Assembly: GCA_031549345.1 (NCBI GenBank)
Contig: JAVBPY010000007.1
Coordinates: 1 to 64,000 of the forward strand
From: CASFRF01 sp031549345
GTDB lineage: Bacteria; Verrucomicrobiota; Lentisphaeria; Victivallales; Victivallaceae
DNA length: 64,000 nucleotides
Reading direction: 5' to 3'
Part shown: one piece after another, positions 8,679 to 17,542 of the stretch
Numbering within the stretch: position 1 is the stretch's first letter
Layout of the letters: each line of letters starts with the position of its first letter
Program-made: the position numbers and the translations under genes
Notes under the pieces: generated by a model
What the model was told of the DNA's origin: nothing
What the model saw: the letters and a program-made list of their open reading frames with translations, nothing else
The model's database searches: none

Positions 8679-9248
8679 ATGAGGTTTTTTTTAGCGGTTG
8701 TTTGTGTGCTTTGCGGCCTTGGACTTGCGGCGGCGGAGGGTGATGCGGCGATGCGGCAGGATGCGCCGCGCCGGCCGCGCTCCTCGTTCTTTTGGCGCGC
8801 GTTCAGCGCGATGAACGAAACGGAGCGCGCCGAGCTCATGAAGCTCCAGCGCCAAAACCCGGAGGAGTACCAGAAGCGCATTGCGGAAATCGCCGAGCGC
8901 CAGCGTGTTGCGTTTCAAAAAGAAGTGGATGCCCAGAAAAAGCTGATCGCCGATTATCGCGCCGCCGGCGACGACGCGGAAAAAGCAAAGATCAAAGCCG
9001 AACTGGAAAAACACGTCCGCCGCGAATTCACAAAAATCCTCCAGGACAACCGCCGCATGCTCACCGATATGGAAAAGCGCGTCGAACACCTCCGCGGCGA
9101 AATTAAAATGCGCGAGGAAAAGGCCGATGAGGCCGTCGCCGCCGCTCTGAACGCATTCCTCTCCGGCGAAGCCGTCCCCGGCACTCCTCCCCCGCGCCCG
9201 CCCGAAGAACCGGGGAGGCGCGGCCAGCAGCCGGGCGCGAAAAAATGA
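8679..9248 (+). CDS. Secreted coiled-coil protein of a sigma/anti-sigma operon
   Basis: The protein has 189 residues with a clear signal peptide (MRFFLAVVCVLCGLGLAAAEG). It is followed by a long charged helical stretch (about residues 45-155, rich in Glu, Lys, Arg and Gln) and a Pro/Gly-rich tail ending PGAKK. Periplasmic helical proteins next to ECF sigma/anti-sigma pairs (CpxP/CnrX-like) often act as sensors, and that role is inferred here from position only. Its stop overlaps the ATG of the following epimerase gene. Confidence 0.6.
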   Translation: MRFFLAVVCVLCGLGLAAAEGDAAMRQDAPRRPRSSFFWRAFSAMNETERAELMKLQRQNPEEYQKRIAEIAERQRVAFQKEVDAQKKLIADYRAAGDDAEKAKIKAELEKHVRREFTKILQDNRRMLTDMEKRVEHLRGEIKMREEKADEAVAAALNAFLSGEAVPGTPPPRPPEEPGRRGQQPGAKK

Positions 9249-9895
9249 TCGTCCACATCACGGGCTGTACGGGATTTCTCGGGAGCCATCTCGCGCGGCG
9301 TCTGCGCCTGAATCCGGGGGTTGTATTGTGCGACACCCCGGCAGGGAGCGACGCCGTTTTCCATTTCGCGGCGATCAGCCGGAGCGACGACCCGGAAATG
9401 CTGTACCGCACCAATATGCGCCTCCTGGATGAACTCCTGGAGGCCGCCACCCGCGCCGCAATCTATTTTGCAAGCACCACCCATCGGCGCGAAAGCGCCT
9501 ACCACCGCTCCAAGCGCGACGGAGAAGCGCGTCTGGCAACACGCGGAAACGCGTGCAATCTTCTGTTGCCCAATTTATTCGGTCCCGGCTCGAAGCCCTT
9601 CCACAACTCGGTGGTATCCACATTCTGTCACCAACTTTGGCGGGGTGAAACGCCCCGGATTCATGCGGATGCTGTACTGGAACTTCTGTACGTGGAAGAT
9701 CTTTGCGCCAAGCTGGAAGCGCTTCTTTTCCACACGCCGGTTCCCTCCGTGTTCTCTCCTCCCCCCACCGGAGAAATTACGGTTTCCGCACTCCTGGAAC
9801 GCTTTGGCGCGTTCAAAGAAGGCGCATTGCCGGAAAATGCATTTGAATGCTGTTTATACAACACATTGTTCAGCTACAGAAAGGGTTCCGTATGA
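9245..9895 (+). CDS. Short NAD-dependent epimerase/dehydratase (extended SDR family)
   Basis: The N-terminus MIVHITGCTGFLGSHLARRL is the Rossmann GxxGxxG dinucleotide site. The catalytic Ser/Tyr/Lys are visible as ASTTHRR and YHRSK (YxxxK). At 216 residues it is shorter than usual nucleotide-sugar epimerases (~300), mainly in the loop regions of the N-terminal half, and resembles the compact CapF/WbjC-type reductase domain. It probably acts on a nucleotide sugar, but the substrate is not predictable. It is coupled by ATGA overlaps to the genes on both sides. Confidence 0.75.
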   Translation: MIVHITGCTGFLGSHLARRLRLNPGVVLCDTPAGSDAVFHFAAISRSDDPEMLYRTNMRLLDELLEAATRAAIYFASTTHRRESAYHRSKRDGEARLATRGNACNLLLPNLFGPGSKPFHNSVVSTFCHQLWRGETPRIHADAVLELLYVEDLCAKLEALLFHTPVPSVFSPPPTGEITVSALLERFGAFKEGALPENAFECCLYNTLFSYRKGSV

Positions 9896-11001
9896 CGCCC
9901 AGTGCCCGCAAACGCCGCGACGCCTATGCCCTTAAACCGAATACCGGATTCCTGCAACGGGAATTCGGCCTCTGGATGTGTTTGGACGCATGGTACGCCG
10001 ACGGCCTTCCGCGCGACGTGGACCTGAACGAGTTCTTCGGCTACGAACCGCCGGGGAGTTATCATTTGCAGGGCCTCGGCTGGTGCGAAGCGTCTTTCTT
10101 CCCTCCGTTCGCCCCCGAGTTGCTTGAGGACCGGGGAGAAACCGAGGTCGTGCGCGACGCCGCCGGACGCGGTGTTTTGTACTTCAAGGGCCGCCGCCAC
10201 GGATTCATGCCCGAGTTTGTAAGCCACCCGGTAACCGATATGCAAAGCTGGAAAAAAGAGGTCAAGCCGCGCCTCGCCCCCGATGCGCCGGGACGTATGG
10301 CCGACCGCGAAGAAGACCTCCGGAAAGCGCGCGAAGCGGAACGCGACGGCCTGATGATCGTGCAGAACATCATCGGCCCCTACATGTATTTGCGCAGCTT
10401 GATCGGCCCCGGCGAGCTGTTGTACGCATTCTACGACCAGCCGGAGCTGATTCACGACTGCATGGAAAGCTGGTTTCTCCTGGCCGACGCGGTAACCAAG
10501 CGCCACCAACGGGAGCTCGTGTTCGACGAGGTATTCTTTGGCGAAGATATCTGCTACAACCACGGGCCTTTGATTTCGCCGGAAATGATCCGGGAATTTC
10601 TCTTCCCGTACTACCGCCGCCTTCTTGAAAACATCCGCGGCCGTCAACTCGACGCGGCGCGGGAGCTCCACATTCAGTTGGACTCCGACGGCGACTGCCG
10701 TCCGGTGATCGAGCTTTACCGCGACGAACTCGGCTTCGACGCGTTCTCCCCCTTTGAAGTCGCCTCCGGATGCGATGTGTTGGAAATTGGCCGGCGCTAC
10801 CCGGAGCTTGTGCTGCACGGGGGCTTCGACAAACGCATCCTCGCCGCCGGACGCGACGCAATCGACCGCGAAATCGACCGTCTTTTTCCCGCGATGCGCG
10901 CCCGTGGTGGCTACATTCCCACCTGCGACCACGGCGTTCCGCCGGAGGTCAACTGGCGCGATTATCTCCACTTCCGCAAGCGGTGCCTGGAATTCAGCTG
11001 A
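9892..11001 (+). CDS. Uroporphyrinogen decarboxylase (URO-D) domain protein
   Basis: The 369-residue protein starts at the ATG overlapping the epimerase stop. The body resembles the URO-D/CmuA superfamily: VQNIIGPYMYLRSLIGP, the DEVFFGEDICYNHGPLISPEM segment and a C-terminal LVLHGGFDKRIL ... GGYIPTCDHGVPPEV. Such proteins in anaerobes are usually not heme enzymes but corrinoid methyltransferase-like or uncharacterised, and no other heme gene is nearby. The last eight bases overlap the convergent PurN-like gene. The substrate is unknown. Confidence 0.85.
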   Translation: MTPSARKRRDAYALKPNTGFLQREFGLWMCLDAWYADGLPRDVDLNEFFGYEPPGSYHLQGLGWCEASFFPPFAPELLEDRGETEVVRDAAGRGVLYFKGRRHGFMPEFVSHPVTDMQSWKKEVKPRLAPDAPGRMADREEDLRKAREAERDGLMIVQNIIGPYMYLRSLIGPGELLYAFYDQPELIHDCMESWFLLADAVTKRHQRELVFDEVFFGEDICYNHGPLISPEMIREFLFPYYRRLLENIRGRQLDAARELHIQLDSDGDCRPVIELYRDELGFDAFSPFEVASGCDVLEIGRRYPELVLHGGFDKRILAAGRDAIDREIDRLFPAMRARGGYIPTCDHGVPPEVNWRDYLHFRKRCLEFS

Positions 11002-11830
11002 GGCGGATCGGGCGGAACCGCCCGCCCCTGCCGTATTCGACGGTCCGGACGGGAATCCATTTTCCGTTTGCTTTGAACTGGAGTACGCCCCCCTCCATCG
11101 CGTAAAGTCCCGCGCCGAAGTTCTCGGCAGCGGCGGGAAATACGACGTGGTCCCCGGCGAATTTCAGACGCTCCACATTGTATTCGGCGACCTCCCGCAA
11201 AAGAGAAGGATCGGCGAAATCGGCATGCGAACGGCCGCGCAAATCCAGCGCCATCGGCTCGGAAATGCCGAGGACGGGACCGGAATCCATCTCCGCCGCG
11301 CCGTTCCCCACATAAGGCTGGGCGAGGATCACACTGCTCCGCAATTCCGTAAATCCTTCCTGTATGGCGCGCTCCGTCGGGCGAAAATGAAGTCCGGCAA
11401 GGATTCGTTTCCCATCGCGTTCGACCGTAAGGTCCCCAGGGTGCACATTCAGACACGGGAAGCGCCCCGTGAGATTGGTCAGGGGAAGAAAACCCGCCAG
11501 AATGCCGCACTCGGGGCGGTAGGGGAGCACCTTGTCGGCAAGGGCCGCGGTCCAGGCATCGCGGGCTTCGCGCCCCGCCTCCGTGGCCAACGAAATGGAA
11601 GCGAGCCCGCGTTCACGGTAGAACGCGCGGATGTCGAGCGCCGCGAGAGGCAGCCCGAACGCGCGGGCCAATTCCGCCGCGCGGCTGGTTTGCGGCGCAT
11701 CGGTAACCATGAGAACGAAATGCAAATGCGGCGGAGCGGTGCGGAGAAGCACTTCCGCGTTGGTTCCGCTCCCGCTCATGAAAAGAGCGCAGCGCAACGG
11801 TGGCGGAACGTGAAAAAAAGGCGTTGCCAT
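10994..11830 (-). CDS. PurN-like formyltransferase (divergent)
   Basis: This is a 278-residue protein, and the start at 11830 (MATPFFHVPPPLRCALFMSG) is chosen over an upstream one at 11896 that adds a basic, unlikely leader. It has the SGSGTN loop at the N-terminus, the catalytic pair in LNVHPGDL (Asn and His of NxHP) and the Asp of EMDSGPVLG, as in glycinamide ribonucleotide formyltransferase. It is longer than PurN (~200), and it lacks the HPSLLP loop and the usual TxHxV segment, so a different formyl acceptor is possible. No other purine gene is adjacent. Confidence 0.7.
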   Translation of the reverse strand: MATPFFHVPPPLRCALFMSGSGTNAEVLLRTAPPHLHFVLMVTDAPQTSRAAELARAFGLPLAALDIRAFYRERGLASISLATEAGREARDAWTAALADKVLPYRPECGILAGFLPLTNLTGRFPCLNVHPGDLTVERDGKRILAGLHFRPTERAIQEGFTELRSSVILAQPYVGNGAAEMDSGPVLGISEPMALDLRGRSHADFADPSLLREVAEYNVERLKFAGDHVVFPAAAENFGAGLYAMEGGVLQFKANGKWIPVRTVEYGRGGRFRPIRLS

Positions 11831-11936
11831 AGGATTCCTTAAAAGAAAATTGTTATTCTGCCGTCTGTAATTTGCCTTCTCTTTTTTATTTTTCAAGGAA
11901 AATGACGAAAAAAGCGCGCGTATTGCGTTTTTTCAT

Positions 11937-11965
11937 TTGCGAGATTCTCCAAATCGCAGTATCTT
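11937..11965 (+). promoter_or_regulatory. Putative promoter for the three-gene membrane cluster
   Basis: TTGCGA (11937-11942), 17 bases, then TATCTT (11960-11965), about 50 bases before the start at 12014. The intergenic stretch 11831-12013 also has to carry the divergent PurN-like promoter, which could not be placed with confidence. Confidence 0.5.
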
Positions 11966-12013
11966 ATGGACAGTGTATAAATTTTAGAAATTGCTATGCG
12001 AAAGGGCGGTACA

Positions 12014-12565
12014 ATGAGTTTCCCGAAAAAAATGGTGTTGGCGGCGTTGGTCTGTTTTTGTGGCCTGACTGGTTTCGGCGCATGGTGGTCGCAGGGGCCG
12101 CGCCGTGACATTGAAACATTGGTGGTTGTCGCCAATTACAAGACGACCCGTCTGATCGCGGATTTGATCCAGGCGGAAAGCCGCCAGCCTTATTTGCTGC
12201 TTCCGGCCGCGGAGTCCGGCGATACGCGCATTTATTTCTGCCCTCCGAAAACAGCGGCCATTGAAATCCCGGAAGCGGAATTGGCAAAATTCGTCCAACA
12301 GGCGAACCCGCGCCGCCTCCTGATCGTCGGCGACGAGCGCTACGTGCCGCGCCGCACCATCAACCAGCTCGGGACGGAAATTCCGGTGTTCATCGTCGAG
12401 GGAAGCGACTGGCAGCGCAACGTCGACGAAATCGGCCACATGCTCCCCCTCTCGAATCTGGGACGCAACTTCGAAAAGAACTACGCCAAGCTGATGGAAG
12501 GGCGCCTCTACCGTCCGATCAGCGCCCCCGCGGCCAAAGAAGGAACCGTTCCGTCCGCCGAATAA
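12014..12565 (+). CDS. Membrane-anchored hypothetical protein (first gene of the permease cluster)
   Basis: A 183-residue protein with one N-terminal hydrophobic segment (KKMVLAALVCFCGLTGFGAWW), so it is anchored or secreted. The remainder looks like a soluble alpha/beta domain (ETLVVVANYK; RRLLIVGDERY; IPVFIVEG). ATG 12014 is preferred to 11996 because a GGGCGG-like site precedes it and the signal segment then lies at the N-terminus. No family is recognised. It lies 24 bases before the ABC-2 type permease and probably works with it. Confidence 0.6.
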   Translation: MSFPKKMVLAALVCFCGLTGFGAWWSQGPRRDIETLVVVANYKTTRLIADLIQAESRQPYLLLPAAESGDTRIYFCPPKTAAIEIPEAELAKFVQQANPRRLLIVGDERYVPRRTINQLGTEIPVFIVEGSDWQRNVDEIGHMLPLSNLGRNFEKNYAKLMEGRLYRPISAPAAKEGTVPSAE

Positions 12566-12589
12566 TAAGCAGGATCGCAGGAGAAGACC

Positions 12590-13549
12590 ATGTGGAATTT
12601 GTTCAGGATTACCGACAACACGTTTAAAGAGTCGGTGCGCGAACCGGTTTATTTCCTGATGCTCCTCTGCGCCGTCGGCTTGATCGCCCACTTCCCTTCC
12701 ATGGCGTTGTTCGTCTTTTCCGACCAGCTCAAGCTGGTTGTGGACAGCGCCATGGCGACGTGCCTCCTCTTCGGTCTTCTTGCCGCCATTCTTTGCGCGA
12801 GCCACACTGTGGCGCGCGAAATGCGCAACGGAACCGTGCTTCTCCTCCTCTCCAAACCGGTGTTCCGTTGGACGTTTGTGCTGGGGAAAATTTTCGGCAT
12901 CCTCCTGGCCGTTCTCCTTTTTACAACCATTTGCGCGACGGCGGCGTTTGTTTCCGTGTACGTTGCGACGGATCAGTTTCAGATGGATATGGGTGTTTAT
13001 TTCCTCTTCATGGGCCTGATCGCCGCGGCGTGTGTGTACGGAATGCTCCGCAACTATTTTGCGGGCGCTTCGTTCGGGGCAGCGGCGGTGCTTGGAATGG
13101 CCATTCTCATTCCTCTTATGCTGGTGTACTGCATTTTCTTTAAGGAACACCCGGCGCTGGAACTTGAAGATCTGGCCTTCGCTCTGCTCCTCATTAACTT
13201 TGCGGCGGCGGCGATGGCAACCATCGCAGTTGTTTTCGCAACCCGGTTGGATGTGGTGGCGAATCTTTGCGTATGCAGTTGCGTGTTCTTCGTCGGCCTT
13301 GTTTCCAACTACTTGTTTTTGCACGATACGGGTTCGGCGGTGCTGAATTTTCTTGGCTCCACCCTGTACGCGATTTTCCCGAATTGGCAGTACTTCTGGC
13401 TGGCGGATGCGATCGCAACCCAGCGTTCGATCCCGGGCAGCTATGTTCTTTGGGCGGCGGGGTACGTCGGCGTTTACATGACGCTCTGCGCCGCATGGGC
13501 CGTGGCCCTCTTCCAGAACAAGGAAATCGCCGGGGACACGCGAACTTGA
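12590..13549 (+). CDS. ABC-2 type transporter permease
   Basis: The 319-residue integral membrane protein has about six hydrophobic segments. The segment HTVAREMRNGTVLLLLSKPVFRW is the signature of ABC-2/NosY-type permeases (E-x-R-x-GT-x2-LLLSKPV). An AGGAG-like site (caggagaag) precedes the ATG at 12590. No ATP-binding subunit is encoded beside it in this window, so it must pair with an ATPase encoded elsewhere. The stop overlaps the TTG start of the next gene (TTGA), showing coupling. Confidence 0.85.
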   Translation: MWNLFRITDNTFKESVREPVYFLMLLCAVGLIAHFPSMALFVFSDQLKLVVDSAMATCLLFGLLAAILCASHTVAREMRNGTVLLLLSKPVFRWTFVLGKIFGILLAVLLFTTICATAAFVSVYVATDQFQMDMGVYFLFMGLIAAACVYGMLRNYFAGASFGAAAVLGMAILIPLMLVYCIFFKEHPALELEDLAFALLLINFAAAAMATIAVVFATRLDVVANLCVCSCVFFVGLVSNYLFLHDTGSAVLNFLGSTLYAIFPNWQYFWLADAIATQRSIPGSYVLWAAGYVGVYMTLCAAWAVALFQNKEIAGDTRT

Positions 13550-14388
13550 GCTGGCTTTGGGGCATTTTTGCCGGAATCGGCGGATTGCTCATCCTTTGCA
13601 TCCTGGCCGCCTGGTCGTGGCGGAAGAAAATCGCAAAAGAATTCGCCGCGTACATTGCGGAGAAACGCCCGGACATCTCCATCCTCCGCATCACCGCGTC
13701 GCGCATTCATTTCCGTTCGCCGGATACGGAGCGCGGACAGCTGGACCTTCATAAAATCATCAGCGCCTGTTCCGCAATCGACGCGAACGACCCCAAGGGA
13801 CGTCGCGCCGTTTACGAGCATTTTTTCAATTCGGTCCTCGCCGACGATGCCATTGCGGCATTCTCCTACGCCGAGCACGCCGCCTCCATTCTTCCGCAGC
13901 TCATTCCCGCGGCGCATCTTCCCGAATTTATAAAACACGGCGGAGTTCTTCACCGTCCATTGGACGGGTTGCCCCTATGTATCCTGTACGTCGCGGACGC
14001 AGAACAAAAAATGCAATATTTGAATGAAGAGGCGTTGACAGAATTGGGGATTTCGCCCGATGCGCTGCACGAACTTGCCCTGTCGAATCTCCGGAAAATA
14101 TTTCCGGAACAATCGGTCCGCGCCGTGATCGAAAGGAACACCATGATCCTGGTCGCCGCCCACGATTGTTACGATGCGGCCCGCATCCTCCTGCTCCCTG
14201 AGTACCTCCGGGAGGGTGAAAAAATGATCGCCCTCATCCCCGACCGCGACACTTTGGGATTGGCGCCCGTGCCGGAATCCGGCGACATGAGCGCCCTGCA
14301 AAAACTGGCGAATACACCGTTCAACCGGGACAAATTGCTCCTCAAAAAACCCGTTCTTGCAACACGGAACGGGTTTGCATTGCAATAA
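13546..14388 (+). CDS. Membrane-anchored DUF1444-like protein
   Basis: The protein has 280 residues if it starts at the TTG (13546) overlapping the permease stop. A longer open frame upstream only reads through the permease gene. One N-terminal membrane segment (WGIFAGIGGLLILCILAAW) is followed by a soluble domain with the sequence LIPDRDTL near the C-terminus. That, together with the general layout, vaguely recalls the DUF1444/YtpQ family; this match is tentative. A perfect 10-base inverted repeat lies inside its last codons (14347-14376). Confidence 0.55.
   Translation: MSWLWGIFAGIGGLLILCILAAWSWRKKIAKEFAAYIAEKRPDISILRITASRIHFRSPDTERGQLDLHKIISACSAIDANDPKGRRAVYEHFFNSVLADDAIAAFSYAEHAASILPQLIPAAHLPEFIKHGGVLHRPLDGLPLCILYVADAEQKMQYLNEEALTELGISPDALHELALSNLRKIFPEQSVRAVIERNTMILVAAHDCYDAARILLLPEYLREGEKMIALIPDRDTLGLAPVPESGDMSALQKLANTPFNRDKLLLKKPVLATRNGFALQ
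14347..14376 (+). other. Perfect inverted repeat at the 3' end of the DUF1444-like gene
   Basis: AAACCCGTTC (14347-14356) pairs exactly with GAACGGGTTT (14367-14376). It lies inside the coding sequence and is followed by GCATTGCAAT rather than a T run, so it is at best a weak terminator for the plus-strand cluster or an mRNA-stabilising hairpin. Confidence 0.4.
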
Positions 14389-14413
14389 AAAAGGCCCCTC
14401 GCGCAGAAGGGCC
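14385..14413 (-). terminator. Intrinsic terminator of the CBM-ilvD-GH4 operon
   Basis: Read on the minus strand, GGCCC, an 11-base loop and GGGCC (14393-14397 pairing with 14409-14413) are followed at once by a TTTTTTATT run. It sits just past the GH4 stop. Confidence 0.8.
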
Positions 14414-14428
14414 AATCGGGGATGCGTC

Positions 14429-15826
14429 TTAGAGGAAGTCGGCCGCTTTGGCGAGCGGCTTGGCGATTTCATCCTTGTTGATGGCGAGCAGCTCCTTGCC
14501 GAGCGCGGAGAGCGCCGAACCGTAGGAGTTGATCGGGTACGATAGGATCGCGCGAGCAAACAGCTTCGGATCTTCGGTCGCAAGCGCATCGGCGAGGAGA
14601 TTCTGGTGGGCGGCCATGCCCATCGTTACCCCGGCAACCGCCGAAGGAATCGTGAAATGCCCCGCCGCCTGCCGCGTTTTACCGTGGAGATGGAAGGTGT
14701 ATTCCGCCACGTAGTCGGGGTTCATCCCGACGATCGCGCCGTCCGACGGGCAGCTCGCGGCGACCTTGACCGAGCGGACGCCCGCAATCGCGGTCAGCAT
14801 CTGCACAAAAATATCGCGGTCCACACGTCCGAAGCGCTGGTCTTTTTCCCAGTAGTTTTCCCAGAAGCCCGGTTGGGAAGTCAATTCCAGCGCGGCCTTG
14901 AACGACGCGTCGCCGGCGGCGCGGTTGGCATACTGTTTCTTCAGGAGTTCGTCGATGTCCACGTTCTTGTGCGCGGCGAACTTGGCGCGCATTTCGGCGA
15001 CTTCTTCCTCGTAACGGAGGTGGGCGATGCCGTCGCCTTCGCTCGAAAACACCATCACACCGAGCTTGAGGTACACTTCGCGTAAAAGCCGGACGCTGCG
15101 TGTGATGTTCGCCTTGGAGCCCTCGCTCCACCAATGCTGGAGGGTCGGACCTTTCCAGACGGCCGGCTCGAACGCGCGATCAAGTTCGGCAAAGAGCTCC
15201 TTGCCTTCCCATACGCCGCGGGTGATGAAGCTCATGTGGTTGACGCCGGCGCATTCCCCGTCGTAATTACGCGCTTCCTCGTCGCGCCCGAAAAAGCGCG
15301 AAAGGTCCCAAAGGTGATTCGTGAAACCCGCGCACACGCCGTAGGCCTGGATGCGCGTATGGCGCGTTACCGCCGCCGCCAGAACCGCCACAGGGTTGGC
15401 GAAGTCCAACAAAATCGCGTTCGGGCAATATTTTTCCATCTGCCGGGCGATACCCAGGACAATCGGAACCCCTTTCGCCGCCAGGAACGCGCCGTTGACG
15501 GAGAGGTTGTCGGAGGAGATGAAGCCGTGCCGGAGGCTCGGCTCGTCCCCAAGGCGGAAGGACTTCGGCGAACCCGCCAGGAGCACCACCGTCACCACAT
15601 CCGCGCCTTGCAGGGCCGCCGGGAGGTCGTTCCCGCTGGTAATCCGGCATCCGGCACGTTTGAATTCCGGCGTTGTTTTCGCCAACGCTTCCACGACTTT
15701 CGCCCGTTCGACGTTCAGGTCATACAGGTAAATTTCGCCATTGTCAAACACTCCGGGTTCGGCCAACGCACTGCGAATAATCGCAAGGTACCGATGCGAT
15801 CCTCCACCGACAAATACCGCTTTCAT
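14429..15826 (-). CDS. Glycoside hydrolase family 4 enzyme (NAD- and Mn-dependent glycosidase)
   Basis: A 465-residue protein, the usual GH4 size. The N-terminus KAVFVGGGSHRYL is the Rossmann NAD site, NPVAVL and the metal-binding region with Cys in YGVCAG and His in AGVNHM follow, in the order found in MelA and AglA. GH4 enzymes cleave alpha- or beta-glycosides, phosphorylated or not, by oxidation at C3. The residues after the Cys (AGF rather than HS/HG) differ from the well-known galactosidase and glucuronidase groups, so the substrate is open. The start at 15826 has AAGGAG upstream. It is third in an operon after ilvD (31 bases). Confidence 0.85.
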   Translation of the reverse strand: MKAVFVGGGSHRYLAIIRSALAEPGVFDNGEIYLYDLNVERAKVVEALAKTTPEFKRAGCRITSGNDLPAALQGADVVTVVLLAGSPKSFRLGDEPSLRHGFISSDNLSVNGAFLAAKGVPIVLGIARQMEKYCPNAILLDFANPVAVLAAAVTRHTRIQAYGVCAGFTNHLWDLSRFFGRDEEARNYDGECAGVNHMSFITRGVWEGKELFAELDRAFEPAVWKGPTLQHWWSEGSKANITRSVRLLREVYLKLGVMVFSSEGDGIAHLRYEEEVAEMRAKFAAHKNVDIDELLKKQYANRAAGDASFKAALELTSQPGFWENYWEKDQRFGRVDRDIFVQMLTAIAGVRSVKVAASCPSDGAIVGMNPDYVAEYTFHLHGKTRQAAGHFTIPSAVAGVTMGMAAHQNLLADALATEDPKLFARAILSYPINSYGSALSALGKELLAINKDEIAKPLAKAADFL

Positions 15827-15857
15827 TGAAAAATATGCTCCTTGTTTGTTTGGGGAA

Positions 15858-17540
15858 CTATTCTTTGGGGACGCACAGCACGCCACCGGTGTCGGCACTT
15901 GTCGCCGCCGCCGCGTAACGTGCAAGGTAACCACTTGTAAAACGCGGCGGACGCGCCTTCCAGGAAGCGCGACGCTTGGCCAGGACTTCCGGCGCGACTT
16001 CCAGCACAATGGAACGGCCGGGGATGTCGATGGCGATGATGTCGCCGGGCTCCACCAGACCGATGGTTCCGCCCGCCGCCGCTTCCGGGCTTACGTGTCC
16101 GATGCATGCGCCGCGCGTTCCGCCGGAGAAACGTCCGTCGGTAATCAACGCTACGCTGTTGCCGAGTCCGCGCCCCATAATGTAACTCGTGGGGCCGAGC
16201 ATCTCCTGCATTCCGGGGCCGCCCTTGGGTCCCTCGTAGCGGATGACGACCACGTCGCCGGCCTGGACCTTGCCTTCAAGAATACCGTCGCAGGCTTCCT
16301 CTTCGCTTTCAAAAATGACCGCCGGGCCGCGATGGCACAGCATCTCCGGCGCAACGCCCGCCGCTTTGACCACGCATCCCTTTTCCGCGAGGTTGCCGAA
16401 CAAAATGGCAAGGCCGCCCTGTTTGCTGTACGCGTTTTCGAGGGTGCGGATCACGGTTCCATCCGGCGCGGGCGCGGCGGCGATCTGTTCGCCGATGGTT
16501 TTCCCCGAAACGGTTTTCGCGGAAAGATCGAGCCGTCCCAGGCGGGAAATTTCCTTCATAATCCCCATGATCCCGCCCGCCGGATGGACGTCTTCGACCA
16601 TATGGTAGGTGCTGGAGGGGGATACTTTGCAGATGTTCGGCGTTTCACGACTGATGCGGTCCAACTCACGTAGATCGAGCTTGGTCCCGGCTTCCGTCGC
16701 AACCGCAAGGGTGTGAAGGACGGTGTTGGAGCTTCCCCCCATCGCCATATCGAGCGCAAGGGCGTTCCGGAAGGCGGCGGGGGTCGCAAGATCGCGCGCT
16801 TTCGGGGCCGCCGGATCAAGCGCAAGGGCGACCGCGCGACGGGCGGCGGCCTTCCAGAGATCGATCCGTTCCGGCGATGTCGCGCCGATGGTTCCGTTGC
16901 CGGGCAACGCGAAACCGAGTGCCTCACAGAGGCAGTTCATGCTGTTGGCCGTGAACATGCCGGAACAGGAACCGGGGCCGGGACAGGCGGCGCACTCGAG
17001 TTTATGGAGCCCTTCGTCGGAGAGTTCCCCGATCCGGTTCCGGGCGACACCTTCGAAAATGGTAATCAAATCGGCGGCGCCGCCCTCCGGATTTTTCCCG
17101 GCTTCCATGGGGCCGCCGGAGGCGAAAACCGTCGGGATATTCAAGCGCATCGCGCCCATGAGCATGCCGGGGACGACTTTGTCGCAATTCGGGATGCAGA
17201 TCATGGCGTCGAAGGGGTGGGCGCTGCCCATGGTTTCGACGCTGTCGGCAATCAGTTCGCGGCTGGGGAGCGAGAACTTCATCCCCGCGTGCCCCATGGC
17301 AATGCCGTCGCAGACGGCGATGGTGTTGAATTCCAACGGGACACCGCCGGCCTGGCGGATCTCCTCGCAGATGATTTCTCCGACTTGCTTGAGGTGGCAA
17401 TGTCCGGGGACGATGTTCGTGTACGAGTTGCAGACGCCGATAAAGGGTTTGTTCAAATCGGCATCCGGGATTCCCGCGGCACGCATCAGGCCGCGGTGCG
17501 GGGCGCGGCCGGGCCCCTTCTTCATGATGTCGCTGCGCAT
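15858..17540 (-). CDS. ilvD: Dihydroxy-acid dehydratase (IlvD/EDD family)
   Basis: At 560 residues it has canonical IlvD length. It converts dihydroxyacids to 2-keto acids in valine/isoleucine synthesis. It has the Fe-S ligand regions CNSYTNIVPGHCH, IPNCDKVVPGM and CPGPGSCSGMFTANSM, plus TDGRFSGGTRGACIGHVSPEA. The start at 17540 (MRSDIMKKG) is the family N-terminus. No other branched-chain gene is nearby; it lies between a secreted carbohydrate-binding-like protein (two bases upstream) and a GH4 glycosidase. The same superfamily includes sugar-acid dehydratases, so a catabolic role is a possible alternative, though the motifs look biosynthetic. Confidence 0.93.
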   Translation of the reverse strand: MRSDIMKKGPGRAPHRGLMRAAGIPDADLNKPFIGVCNSYTNIVPGHCHLKQVGEIICEEIRQAGGVPLEFNTIAVCDGIAMGHAGMKFSLPSRELIADSVETMGSAHPFDAMICIPNCDKVVPGMLMGAMRLNIPTVFASGGPMEAGKNPEGGAADLITIFEGVARNRIGELSDEGLHKLECAACPGPGSCSGMFTANSMNCLCEALGFALPGNGTIGATSPERIDLWKAAARRAVALALDPAAPKARDLATPAAFRNALALDMAMGGSSNTVLHTLAVATEAGTKLDLRELDRISRETPNICKVSPSSTYHMVEDVHPAGGIMGIMKEISRLGRLDLSAKTVSGKTIGEQIAAAPAPDGTVIRTLENAYSKQGGLAILFGNLAEKGCVVKAAGVAPEMLCHRGPAVIFESEEEACDGILEGKVQAGDVVVIRYEGPKGGPGMQEMLGPTSYIMGRGLGNSVALITDGRFSGGTRGACIGHVSPEAAAGGTIGLVEPGDIIAIDIPGRSIVLEVAPEVLAKRRASWKARPPRFTSGYLARYAAAATSADTGGVLCVPKE

Positions 17541-17542
17541 GG

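Noticed and set aside
11984..13324. ~446-codon minus-strand frame across the permease cluster
   Set aside because: Shadow frame. The permease has a membrane profile and the ABC-2 signature.
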